From the NCBI RefSeq assembly GCF_900143285.1, contig NZ_FRDN01000006.1:424858-488857 (forward strand): 64,000 nt of DNA, in the 5' to 3' direction. Positions 8,841-17,197 of this stretch are shown here, one piece after another. Below the pieces are notes generated by a model. It worked only from the letters and a program-made list of their open reading frames with translations, made no database searches and was not told the DNA's origin. Made by a program: the position numbers and the translations under genes. Position 1 is the first letter of the stretch. Each line of letters starts with the position of its first letter. The stretch is from Desulfitobacterium chlororespirans DSM 11544 (GTDB lineage: Bacteria > Bacillota > Desulfitobacteriia > Desulfitobacteriales > Desulfitobacteriaceae).

Positions 8841-9717
8841 TTCCGCCTCCTTGGGTCAGCAGGCCGGCCGCCATCAGTTCCTGGGTATAGCTGTGCCGGG
8901 GCCGGCGGAAAATCTCCTGCACCGTGCCCCCCTCCACAATCTGACCGTCTTTCATGACCAGGATGTCGTCCGCCAGGGTGCCGGCCACCCCGAAATCATG
9001 GGTGATCACCAGCAGGGAAATCCCCTGGGCTTTGATTTTGGCGAATTCGCCCAGGATCATCTCCTCGGAAACGGCGTCCACAGCGGTGGTGGCCTCGTCG
9101 GCGATCAGCCGGGGCTTCAGCAAGAGGGAGAGGGCGATCATTACCCGCTGCAGCATGCCGCCGGAAAGCTCGTGGGGATAGCTGCCCATGATCTTTTCCG
9201 GCTGCGTCAGGTTGATATCCTGCAACGCCTGGGGCGCGCGGGCATAGGCCTCCTTCGGGCCGATGGGCAGATGAGCCGCCAGAATAGCGGTGATTTGCCT
9301 GCCGATCCGGGTCATGGGCGCGAAAGCGGTCATGGGATTCTGCATAATCATGCAGAGTTCCTTGCCCCGCAGGGGTCGGTATCCCGTTTCAGGCATGGCC
9401 AGCAGGTCCCGGCCGGCATAGCGGATCTCGCCCTGCAGCGCAAACAGCCCGGGATTGAGCAGCCGCAGGATGGCTTTGCTGGTCAGGGTTTTGCCGCTGC
9501 CGCTCTCGCCGATCAGGCCCAGGGTCCGGCCCTTGGCCAACGCGAAGCTGATGTCCTTGACCAACGCTTGCCGGTTCTTTTTCAGTTCGATGGTCAAGCC
9601 CTTCACTTCCAGCAGCTTCTCTGTCGCCGGTTTTGACGTCGCCGGTTTTGCCGTTGTCGTTTTTGCCGCCGTTGTTTTGGGGGGCGTCACTTTTTCTTGG
9701 GTCAGCTTTCTTTCCAT
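8824..9717 (-). CDS. Nik/Opp-type ABC importer ATP-binding protein (first ATPase)
   Basis: A 297-residue ABC ATPase of the OppD/NikD group, with Walker A GESGSGKT, signature LSGGMLQR and Walker B ending in DEAT. The family form of the last motif is DEPT, so the Pro is replaced by Ala, as is common in NikD. Before the ATPase domain there is an unusual low-complexity stretch of Thr, Ala, Lys and Pro (about residues 10-37), likely a flexible tail. ATG 9717 was chosen because it lies one base after the permease stop and is preceded by GGAGG. Much longer upstream extension in the same frame overlaps the permease and is rejected. Confidence 0.9.
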   Translation of the reverse strand: MERKLTQEKVTPPKTTAAKTTTAKPATSKPATEKLLEVKGLTIELKKNRQALVKDISFALAKGRTLGLIGESGSGKTLTSKAILRLLNPGLFALQGEIRYAGRDLLAMPETGYRPLRGKELCMIMQNPMTAFAPMTRIGRQITAILAAHLPIGPKEAYARAPQALQDINLTQPEKIMGSYPHELSGGMLQRVMIALSLLLKPRLIADEATTAVDAVSEEMILGEFAKIKAQGISLLVITHDFGVAGTLADDILVMKDGQIVEGGTVQEIFRRPRHSYTQELMAAGLLTQGGGNAQSG

Positions 9718-9718
9718 C

Positions 9719-10536
9719 TCAAGCCTCCTCCGGGGACAGAATATCGCGCAGGGCTTCCCCGAAAAGGTTGAAGCCCGCTGTGGTAAAAATAATGCACAAG
9801 CCGGGATAAACCAGCAACAGGGGATGGCCGTACAGGTAGGAGGGCGCCTTGCTGAACATGGCTCCCCACTCCGGCGTGCCCGTGGCAAAGCCGAAGCCCA
9901 GAAAGGAATAGCTGGAAATCGTCAGCACAATGGACGCCACCCCCGTGCTGAAATAGACCAGCAGGTGGGGCAGGACGTTGGGCAGGATATGGCCGAGAAC
10001 GATCTGCAGGTCGCTGCAGCCGGCAACCCGGCAGGCCAGAACATATTGCTTGTTTTTTTCCTGAAGGATAAAAGTTCGGATGATCTTGGCAAACCATACC
10101 CACATGGAAAAAGGATAGAAATCATGATATTGACCGTGCCGTGTCCCAACGAACCGATCAGGGTCACGGCTACCAGAAGGGGCGGAAAAGCCATGAACAC
10201 GTCGCAGACCGCGGAAAAAACCCGGTCCACCCGGCCGCCCGCGTAGGTGCAGACCGTAGCCACCGCCGTGCTGAAAACAGCCAGGAGCAGCAAGGTCGGA
10301 ACGGCGATCCCCAGGGAATAGCGCGCGCCGTACAGCAGCCGGGACAAAACGCAGCGGCCCATCTCGTCCGTGCCCAAAGGATACTGGGCGCTCGCCGGGG
10401 CGTAGGTATGGGCAATGTCGATGGTTCCCGGATCATGGGGAGCCAGGACAGGGGCCAGCAGGGCCAGGAGCAGCATGCAGAAGATTATGATCAGTCCGGT
10501 GACGGCCTGGGGATTGTATCTTATCTCTCTAATCAT
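9719..10536 (-). pseudogene. Nik/Opp-type ABC importer permease (second permease), frameshifted
   Basis: The reading is split in two frames. The N-terminal part (10536 to about 10106) matches NikC/DppC permeases: LLALLAPVLAPHDP, then YPLGTDEMGRCVLSRLLYGAR. The C-terminal part (10105-9719) continues with the permease EAA-loop region and ends in EALRDILSPEEA. The break is in a run of five A on the plus strand (10108-10112; five T in the gene). One added T would restore ILFSMWVW and a protein of about 270 residues. It may be a true mutation, a sequencing error in a homopolymer, or slippage. Its start overlaps the upstream permease stop by eight bases. Confidence 0.85.
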
Positions 10537-11479
10537 GGCAGGCCTCCCCGGATGACCGCAGCGTGGGTTGGATGGCCAGATTGATCAGCTCCGCGGCGAA
10601 ATTCAGCAGCACGAAAAAAGTGGCAAAAATCAGGACGCAGGCGTTGATTCCGGGCAGGTCCCGCCCGATAATGGCCTGAACAAGATAGGAGCCGATGCCG
10701 GGCCAGGAAAAGACTGCCTCCACCATGGCGCTTCCCGCCAGTGTATAGCCGAAGCTCTGAAAGAACAGGGTGACCATGGGCGGCAGGGCAGACTTAAGGG
10801 CCAGCGCCGTGATCTTGCGCTCCGGCAGGCCGCAGGCCCGGGCATAGGTGATGAAATCGGCCTGATAGCTGCGGATCAGGTTGGAGCGGAAGACGCGGAT
10901 AAAGGAGCAGGCCATCGGTATGGCCAGGGCCAGGGCGGGCAGAATCAGGCTGCGCAGGTTGCCGTACTCCACCACCTTAAAGAGGGGGAGCGAAACGGCA
11001 AAAAGCGCCAGGAGCATAAACCCCAGCCAAAAGTTGGGCAGGGAGAGCCCGACAATCGTCCCGATCCGGGCCGCCTGGTCAAACAGCCCGTTTTTTCTTA
11101 CCGCCGAGGCAATGCTGACCGGCAGGGTAATCAGAAGGGTAAACGCCATGGACAGCAGGACCAGGGGAAAAGTCGCCGTTAATTTGCCCGCCACCTCGGT
11201 CAGCACCGGCCTGCCGGTCAGCAGGGAGGTCCCGAAATCCCCGCCCAGGGCCTGGGTGAGCCAGGAAAAATATTGGACCCAAAGGGGTTTGTCCAGGCCC
11301 ATTTCCTGCCTGAGCTGGGCGATCTGCTCCGCCGTCGGCCGGGATAGGGTCCGCTGGGCCAGGGCTTCCGCCGGATCGACGGGGGAAATATGAGAAAAAA
11401 CAAAGGAGAGCAGGCTGACGCCGAGCAAAATCAGGAGCAGGGAGATCAGTTTGTTTCTGATTAATGTGAATGTAGTCAA
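10529..11479 (-). CDS. Nik/Opp-type ABC importer permease (first permease)
   Basis: A 316-residue inner-membrane permease with six predicted helices, of the DppB/NikB group. It starts with an N-terminal helix (LLLILLGVSLLSFVF), has the family pattern QLRQEMGLDKPLWVQYFSWL, and ends with the EAA-type loop containing VEAVFSWPGIG. It would form the pore with the second permease. TTG 11479 was chosen because GATGAGGG lies seven bases upstream; another TTG at 11512 lacks a ribosome site. It overlaps the frameshifted permease gene, showing tight operon packing. Confidence 0.88.
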   Translation of the reverse strand: MTTFTLIRNKLISLLLILLGVSLLSFVFSHISPVDPAEALAQRTLSRPTAEQIAQLRQEMGLDKPLWVQYFSWLTQALGGDFGTSLLTGRPVLTEVAGKLTATFPLVLLSMAFTLLITLPVSIASAVRKNGLFDQAARIGTIVGLSLPNFWLGFMLLALFAVSLPLFKVVEYGNLRSLILPALALAIPMACSFIRVFRSNLIRSYQADFITYARACGLPERKITALALKSALPPMVTLFFQSFGYTLAGSAMVEAVFSWPGIGSYLVQAIIGRDLPGINACVLIFATFFVLLNFAAELINLAIQPTLRSSGEACHD

Positions 11480-11526
11480 GGGGAGACCCTCATCCTTTCC
11501 GCCGTTGCGCAATCTTTCTTACATAC

Positions 11527-13275
11527 TCAGCGGGCGGGTTCGGCTTTCAGCTTCCAGCCCACTGCTTTTTGGCGCACGCCGATAAAGTCGGCATAGATGC
11601 CCCGCTGCCGGACCAGTTCATCGTGGGTGCCCCGCTGGACGATGCGGCCGGCATCGACTACCAGGATCTGATCGGCGTTTTTGACCGTTTTCAGGCGGTG
11701 GGCGATCATGATAATGGTTTTATTGCGGGTCAGGGCGTCGATGGCCGCCTGCAGCTTGCTCTCGTTCTCCGGGTCCACATTGGCCGTGGCCTCGTCCAGA
11801 ATCACGATGGGCGCATCCTTGAGCAGAGCGCGGGCAATGGAAAGACGCTGCTTTTCACCTCCGGAGATGGTGGCTCCGCCTTCGCCGATCACTGTGTCGT
11901 AGCCCTTGGGAAGGGCTGTGATAAATTCATGGCAGCAGGCTTTTTGAGCTGCCGCCACCACCTCCTCCATGGTAGCGTCGGGCTTGCCGAATTTGATGTT
12001 GTTGGCGATGGTGTCATTGAAGAGATAGACATGCTGGAAGACCATGCTGATGTTGGTCAGCAGACTGTCCAGCTTATAGTCCCGCACGTCTTTGCCGCCC
12101 AAGGCAACAGCGCCCTCATCAACGTCCCAGAAACGGGCGATCAGATGGCACAAGGTGGTTTTGCCTCCGCCTGAGGGGCCGACCAGGGCGGTGGTTGTGC
12201 CTTGGGGAATGGTAAAACTGACCTTATCGATGATTTTGCGGTCCCCGTAGGAAAAGCTGACATTTTGTAAAGCAATATCCTGACTTGATGGCTGCTGCTC
12301 CTGGCCGCCCACGTCCATGACGGGGGTCTGGTGGATTTCCAGCACCCGGTCGATGGAAACGTCGATCAGCCGGATAAAGGAGGACATGAGCCCCGCGACT
12401 TCCAGCTCGGTAAAGATAAAGAAACCGCACACGATCATCAGCAGGCACATAAACAGCTCCATGGAGCCATTTAAATACAGGAGAATGGAAACAATGACCA
12501 CGGCCACGCTGGTCAGCCGCAGCACGATCTGCTGGAGGGCCACGTAGGGGATAAAGCCGATTTCCATCCGGTAGTTGTATTTCTCCACTTCGGCGATGGT
12601 TTGGTCGATGGTTTTATTGGCCTGCTTATCCAGGTGAAAAGCCTTGACCACGCTCATGCCCTGGATGTATTCCAGCACGGCCTCCACCAGCCTGGCCTGA
12701 GCCGCCTGGCGTTTGGGCGAGAGCAGGCGGGACTTGCGGTGCAGCAGGGCATTGATCCCGAGAAAGAGCAGCGTTCCGGCCACCACGATCAGGCCGATGC
12801 GCCAGTCGAAAAACAGCAGGAAAACAGCCATGATCGCGGTGCGGATCAGCCCGTGGATAGTCCGTACCATGGCGGGGGGCCCGATCTTTTCGATCTCCTC
12901 CATGGTGGTGGTGACCGCGGCGGTGATATGGCCGAGGCTGTGGCTGTTGAAATAGCCCATGGGCATATATTTGAGGCGGTCGCCGATGCCGATGCGTTTT
13001 TCCTCGCACATCAGATAGCTGCCCGTAATCTCGCTCTGGTGGGAAATGTGGCGGGTAATGATGGTCCCCAGCAGGCTGAACAACAGGATACCCAGCGCCG
13101 TCCAGGCCGTGCCGGCGGTCATGTTTCCTTCCAGCATGGCCCGCAAAACCACGGCAACGGCCAGCAGCTGGAACGCTTCAAAAATAGAGTGCAGAACGGC
13201 AAAAGCGATCCCTTTCTGCCATTTGCGTTTGTGCTCGCCGGCAAAGGTGAAAAATTTCTTGAATACGCCAAACAT
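11527..13275 (-). CDS. Exporter-fold ABC half-transporter (permease plus ATPase), second of a pair
   Basis: A 582-residue protein with six membrane helices in the first 320 residues and an ABC ATPase in the rest. Walker A is GPSGGGKT, the signature is ISGGEKQ and Walker B ends in DEAT. The fold is that of type IV (exporter-like) ABC proteins. Pairs of this kind next to a binding-protein importer recall IrtAB and YbtPQ, which import metal-siderophore complexes despite their exporter fold. That role is inference from gene order. It lies 11 bases after the first half-transporter gene and 48 bases before the permease gene, in one operon. Confidence 0.85.
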   Translation of the reverse strand: MFGVFKKFFTFAGEHKRKWQKGIAFAVLHSIFEAFQLLAVAVVLRAMLEGNMTAGTAWTALGILLFSLLGTIITRHISHQSEITGSYLMCEEKRIGIGDRLKYMPMGYFNSHSLGHITAAVTTTMEEIEKIGPPAMVRTIHGLIRTAIMAVFLLFFDWRIGLIVVAGTLLFLGINALLHRKSRLLSPKRQAAQARLVEAVLEYIQGMSVVKAFHLDKQANKTIDQTIAEVEKYNYRMEIGFIPYVALQQIVLRLTSVAVVIVSILLYLNGSMELFMCLLMIVCGFFIFTELEVAGLMSSFIRLIDVSIDRVLEIHQTPVMDVGGQEQQPSSQDIALQNVSFSYGDRKIIDKVSFTIPQGTTTALVGPSGGGKTTLCHLIARFWDVDEGAVALGGKDVRDYKLDSLLTNISMVFQHVYLFNDTIANNIKFGKPDATMEEVVAAAQKACCHEFITALPKGYDTVIGEGGATISGGEKQRLSIARALLKDAPIVILDEATANVDPENESKLQAAIDALTRNKTIIMIAHRLKTVKNADQILVVDAGRIVQRGTHDELVRQRGIYADFIGVRQKAVGWKLKAEPAR

Positions 13276-13286
13276 AGTACCCCTCC

Positions 13287-15029
13287 TTACATTGCGTCTT
13301 TAGCATCCAGGTGCGCCTGCCACATGCCGCGGTAGAGTTCACAGCCGGCCAGCAGCTCCTCGTGCCGGCCCTCGGCCACAATCCGTCCCTGGGACACCAC
13401 GACGATTTTGTCGGAGTCCGTAATGGTGGAAAGGCGATGGGCGATGACGATCAGCGTCTTTCCGGCCACCAGTTTGGCCACGGCTTCCTGGATCACGGCC
13501 TCGTTTTCCGGGTCGGTATAAGAAGTGGCTTCGTCCAGAATGACCACAGGGGCGTTTTTCAGCATGGCGCGGGCAATGGCGATGCGTTGGCGCTCGCCGC
13601 CGGAAAGATGCCCGCCCGCGCCGCCGGCAACGGTGTCGTAACCGCGCTCCAGCTTGAGAATAAATTCATGGCAGCCGGAAGCTCTGGCCGCTTCTTCCAC
13701 CTCGGCGTCGGTGGCGTTGGGCTTGCCCATCCGGATATTGTCCCGCACGGTTTGGTCAAAGAGGTAATTGTCCTGGGCTACATAAGCGATGTGGTCCATC
13801 AGCTGCTCCAGCGGGATATCCCGGATATCCGTGCCGCCCAGGGCAATCGTACCGCCGCCCACGTCCCACAGGGAGGCGATCAGCTTGGCAATGGTGGATT
13901 TGCCGCTGCCGGAGGGGCCGACCAGAGCGGTCACGCTGCCCGCGGCGATTTCCAGGTTCACGTTCCGAAGCACCTGCTCATCCTTATAAGCGAAGGAAAC
14001 ATCCTTTAACTCGATGTCCGAACCGTTCAGCTGCCGCTTTTCCGTTGGTCTTTCCAAATCAGGCGTATCGAGAACTATTCCGATGTCGCTTACAATGGTG
14101 CCGATCTTGGCGATATCGTCGGTGAAGAACATGGCGGCGACCAAGGGCCCGATAATGCCGAGAGAGAGGATCATGACTGTAATAAAGGTCGGGGCGTCCA
14201 GAGTTCCGTTCAGGTAGAAAATACAGCCCACGGGCAGCACGCCCACCAGCACGGCCGGCCAGACGCTCTGGGCCACGGCGGAATAGCCCTGGGTGGCGCG
14301 CATCCACTCCAGCACCAGCCCCGTGTTTTGTTTGACCGCATCCGTAAACTTGGCGTAAGAAGCGGCCGACTGGTTGAAAGCCTTGATCACTTCGATGCCG
14401 TTGATGTATTCCACCGTGGTGGCGCTCATATGCTTGCCGGCGTTGGTGACGGCGGCATATTTGACGGCGTAGTCCTTCATCATGGCCATATAAGCGAAAA
14501 GCCCGATGGGCAGGGTGATCAGCGAGACCAGGGCCATGCGCCAGTCCAGGCTGAACAGATAGACAATGATGCCCAGGGGCACCAGCAGGTTGGCCGTCAT
14601 CTCCGGCAGCACGTGGGCCAGGGGTGATTCAATGCTGTCCGTCCGCTCCACAATGGTGGTCTTGAGCTTGCCCGACGGGGTATCCAGCAGGTAGCCCATG
14701 GGCACCCGGGTCAGCTTGGAGGTCAGGCGGAAGCGCACCTCGGAGATCACGGCAAAGGTGGCCCGGTGGGAAAAGGTGGTGGAGACGTTCATGCAGACAG
14801 ACTTGAAGATAAAGCCCGCCGCGGCGACGGCACACCAGCTCAGGTAAAAACCCGGTTCCCTTCCGCCGCCGATCAGCTCGATAATCATCTGGGCCACGGC
14901 AAAGTAGGGCACCAGCCCCGCCGCTACACCGATCACCGCCAGGATGACCGAGGCGAGGTATTTGCCCTTGTGGGGACCGGCGAATTCCGCCAGCCGGGCC
15001 AGCGGGCTGGGCGCTTGGGTGTGTTCCAT
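13287..15029 (-). CDS. Exporter-fold ABC half-transporter (permease plus ATPase), first of a pair
   Basis: A 580-residue half-transporter with the same layout as its neighbour: six helices, then an ATPase with Walker A GPSGSGKS, signature LSGGERQ and Walker B ending in DEAT. The two most likely form a heterodimer in the membrane. The ATG at 15029 is preceded by AGAGGAGG. The gene lies about 100 bases after the TetR gene in the same direction, so it may be read from the TetR promoter or from its own promoter near a small inverted repeat at 15047-15066. Substrate is unknown. Confidence 0.86.
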   Translation of the reverse strand: MEHTQAPSPLARLAEFAGPHKGKYLASVILAVIGVAAGLVPYFAVAQMIIELIGGGREPGFYLSWCAVAAAGFIFKSVCMNVSTTFSHRATFAVISEVRFRLTSKLTRVPMGYLLDTPSGKLKTTIVERTDSIESPLAHVLPEMTANLLVPLGIIVYLFSLDWRMALVSLITLPIGLFAYMAMMKDYAVKYAAVTNAGKHMSATTVEYINGIEVIKAFNQSAASYAKFTDAVKQNTGLVLEWMRATQGYSAVAQSVWPAVLVGVLPVGCIFYLNGTLDAPTFITVMILSLGIIGPLVAAMFFTDDIAKIGTIVSDIGIVLDTPDLERPTEKRQLNGSDIELKDVSFAYKDEQVLRNVNLEIAAGSVTALVGPSGSGKSTIAKLIASLWDVGGGTIALGGTDIRDIPLEQLMDHIAYVAQDNYLFDQTVRDNIRMGKPNATDAEVEEAARASGCHEFILKLERGYDTVAGGAGGHLSGGERQRIAIARAMLKNAPVVILDEATSYTDPENEAVIQEAVAKLVAGKTLIVIAHRLSTITDSDKIVVVSQGRIVAEGRHEELLAGCELYRGMWQAHLDAKDAM

Positions 15030-15046
15030 AACGATATCCTCCTCTT

Positions 15047-15066
15047 AAGTTAGATTGAACTAACTT
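15047..15066. promoter_or_regulatory. Possible operator before the ABC pair
   Basis: AAGTTAG at 15047-15053 and CTAACTT at 15060-15066 form a perfect seven-base inverted repeat with a six-base centre, 18 bases upstream of the ABC start codon. It differs in sequence from the large TetR palindrome, so a second regulator or a degenerate site is possible. Confidence 0.3.
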
Positions 15067-15127
15067 TAATGTATTTTTTTGAGGTCCCTGAGGACCTCGC
15101 TTGTTCGCGGCGCATAGCCGGAGGCGT

Positions 15128-15745
15128 TTAAGGTTTTAAGATGGTTTCCCAACCGCCCCGGAAAAAGCGTCTGAGACGGCTAACATGGCTGTAGGCCGCT
15201 TCCTTGGTCATATCATGGGTCACAACCTCGAAGATGCCCGAGAAAAATGCGCTGGAGAGGATGTGCAGGAATTCGGGGGTGGCCCGGCCTGCGGTCAGCG
15301 CGTCATTGCCGGTGGACTGGATATATTGCAGGGTATAGGCCACGTCGATTTCCACAATATCATGGATAAAATCCGCGAACGTGGTTCCCTCCGCACAGTT
15401 GACCAGCAGCTTGAACTCGTCGAAATGGGTGTAGATATAATCGACGAAGAAGATGTATTTATCATCGGAATAGGCAAAGGCGTCGCTTTTTTGCTGGTCT
15501 GCGGGGAATTGGGCGAATACCTCCTGCTCGGCGTGAAACCATTCCTTCAAGCCATTGACGGCAGGCAGAACCAGAGCCTTGAACAAACCTTCCTTATCCG
15601 TGAACCGGGTATAGATGGAGCCGGTGCTGGTATCGGCGTTTTGAGCAATGGTGCGCAGGGAAGCGTCTTTGAAGCCTTTATCCAGGAATTCCAGTCTGGC
15701 GCAGGCCAGGACTTTTTCATAGACCCCTTCGATTTGTCTGGCCAT
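15128..15745 (-). CDS. TetR/AcrR-family transcriptional regulator
   Basis: A 205-residue repressor-type protein. The N-terminal helix-turn-helix is clear (FKDASLRTIAQNADTSTGSI followed by YTRFTDKEGLF), and the remainder is a helical ligand-binding part without recognisable family motifs. ATG 15745 was chosen because AAAGGAG lies upstream; the frame extends further to 15811 over the promoter and operator and is rejected. It heads the operon of two half-transporters and the importer and very likely controls it. A 40-base palindrome covers its own promoter, so it should repress itself. Confidence 0.9.
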   Translation of the reverse strand: MARQIEGVYEKVLACARLEFLDKGFKDASLRTIAQNADTSTGSIYTRFTDKEGLFKALVLPAVNGLKEWFHAEQEVFAQFPADQQKSDAFAYSDDKYIFFVDYIYTHFDEFKLLVNCAEGTTFADFIHDIVEIDVAYTLQYIQSTGNDALTAGRATPEFLHILSSAFFSGIFEVVTHDMTKEAAYSHVSRLRRFFRGGWETILKP

Positions 15746-15765
15746 CCGGGCACTCCTTTCGGCAG

Positions 15766-15828
15766 TATATTCATAACAGTGTTTCAAAACACTGTTATGA
15801 ATATAGCACAAGCCAAAGCCATTGTCAA
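15766..15828 (-). promoter_or_regulatory. Consensus promoter overlapped by a 19-bp-arm palindromic operator
   Basis: On the minus strand, TTGACA (15823-15828) and TATATT (15800-15805) are separated by exactly 17 bases, a near-consensus sigma-A promoter for the TetR gene. A perfect inverted repeat with 19-base arms (15766-15784 and 15787-15805; arm begins TATATTCATAACAG) and a two-base centre covers the -10 and the start region. Position and symmetry fit an autoregulatory TetR operator. Confidence 0.88.
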
Positions 15829-16013
15829 TAAGCTTACATCGTTTTACTAGGGGATGCTATGTCTTTTTTTGTATGGAGTAATATGGTATTGTAGATTTAA
15901 TCTTACTACATCATATAAACAAACAGGAATTGAGAATGGGGTTATTTATATGACAGGAAGAGAATAATGGATACGAACAGAGTGAAAAGAATAGAAAAAA
16001 TATAGACTCCCCA

Positions 16014-16406
16014 TTGGTGATAGCGAGCATCACCAAGCTTTTTACAACAGCTTGTATCTTGATTTTACAAGAGCAGGGAGAAATATCCCTTGACAATAAG
16101 GTGACAAAGTTTTTTGGACATTCCATGTTAAGCGGCCTTCATGTATATAAAAGTCAGGAATATTCCTATGAACTTACCCTATATGATTTGTTGTTTCAAA
16201 CAAGCGGCCTGCCGGACGCATATGAAGAAACCCGGAACAGTATTAAAAAACGTGTAATTTATGAGGATGCCTATATTTCTTTCGATGACATGATCGAAAT
16301 AGCAAAAAGCCTGGAGCCGCATTTTGCACCGCGCACAAAGAAAAGGGCGCATTACGCCGATATACTGTGGGTGTATTTTTATGTGAGGAGGTGCGCTCGT
16401 GTTTAA
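16014..16406 (+). pseudogene. Truncated serine hydrolase (class C beta-lactamase family)
   Basis: The fragment begins inside the catalytic domain. SITK carries the catalytic Ser and Lys of the SxxK motif, in VIASITKLFTTACILILQEQ, followed by LTLYDLLFQTSGLPD, both typical of class C beta-lactamase-like serine hydrolases. The N-terminus, the Tyr motif region beyond AHYAD and the KTG-like box are missing, since the frame runs into unrelated sequence. About 130 of the usual 350 or more residues remain. Its end overlaps the start of the MBL gene by eight bases, which marks a deletion junction. It is most unlikely to be active. Confidence 0.8.
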
Positions 16407-17127
16407 TGCTGGAAACAGAATCGTGAATAATTGGATATACTCTATTCCGGAAGGCTTTGTGCTAATTGATACAGGATATGAAAACGGATTTGCAAACCTG
16501 AAAAAACGTTTGGATTTATTAAAGATAGATATAAAAGATATACACTATATTTTTTTAACCCATGGGCATGATGACCATGCAGGTTTTTTGAATGAGTTTT
16601 TATCGGAATTGCCTGATGTACAAGTGATTATGAGCCATAGAGCGCTGGAAGCATTATATCGCGGGCAAAACGCTTTTACTGGGGGATGCACAAGCCGGCT
16701 TGCGCTTTTCTTCTGTCATTTGATGAAACTCTTTGGAAAAGGAGCACACCGGTTTCCGCCGTTAAACCCCAAATTTGAACGGAGATGCGTGCTTGTATCT
16801 GACGATAACCGTAAAGAGATAGAAGCTAAACTAGGTGGGATAATTGTGGATACGCCGGGACATACTGCTGATTCCATTGCTCTTTTGCTGAATGACGGCG
16901 CTTTATTTTGCGGTGATGCGTCAATGAATGGATTGCCAAGTATGAATAGAATTACAATTTGGGCAGAGGACAAAGATCTGCTTTTTCAATCCTGGCAAAC
17001 AATCATTGCACTTAAGCCCACCAAGATTTATCCGGGTCATGGTAAACCGTTTGATTATAGTGAGTTGGAGCAGAACAAATGCAATGTTCGCAAAATGAAG
17101 CTATACCCTTTGAGCAGCGCAGAATAA
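16399..17127 (+). CDS. MBL-fold metallo-hydrolase
   Basis: A 242-residue hydrolase of the metallo-beta-lactamase fold. HGHDDH at 55-60 gives the first metal ligands; later ligands are the His in DTPGHTADS, the Asp in FCGDASM and the His in YPGHGKPF. All needed metal ligands are present, so the protein looks active. No substrate is evident. The GTG at 16399 is supported by AGGAGGTG upstream. The gene and the relic before it are more AT-rich than the flanking transporter operon, which suggests separate acquisition. Confidence 0.85.
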   Translation: MFNAGNRIVNNWIYSIPEGFVLIDTGYENGFANLKKRLDLLKIDIKDIHYIFLTHGHDDHAGFLNEFLSELPDVQVIMSHRALEALYRGQNAFTGGCTSRLALFFCHLMKLFGKGAHRFPPLNPKFERRCVLVSDDNRKEIEAKLGGIIVDTPGHTADSIALLLNDGALFCGDASMNGLPSMNRITIWAEDKDLLFQSWQTIIALKPTKIYPGHGKPFDYSELEQNKCNVRKMKLYPLSSAE

Positions 17128-17197
17128 GCACTCATGAAACAGCTTGACTTTGACGTCGTGTCGTACTGTATGCTTAGAATAAGAAGGAGCGAAAACC

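Noticed and set aside
8782..9636. A 284-codon plus-strand open frame opposite the importer ATPase genes
   Set aside because: Antisense shadow of two clear ABC ATPases; composition is unnatural for a protein.
13311..14009. A 232-codon plus-strand open frame opposite the ABC half-transporter
   Set aside because: Antisense shadow of a conserved ATPase domain; no start signals.
15081..15098. Hairpin GAGGTCC/GGACCTC next to a run of seven T, considered as terminator between TetR and the ABC pair
   Set aside because: The T-run lies upstream of the stem on the plus strand, and on the minus strand the stem is followed by A. Neither direction forms a terminator.
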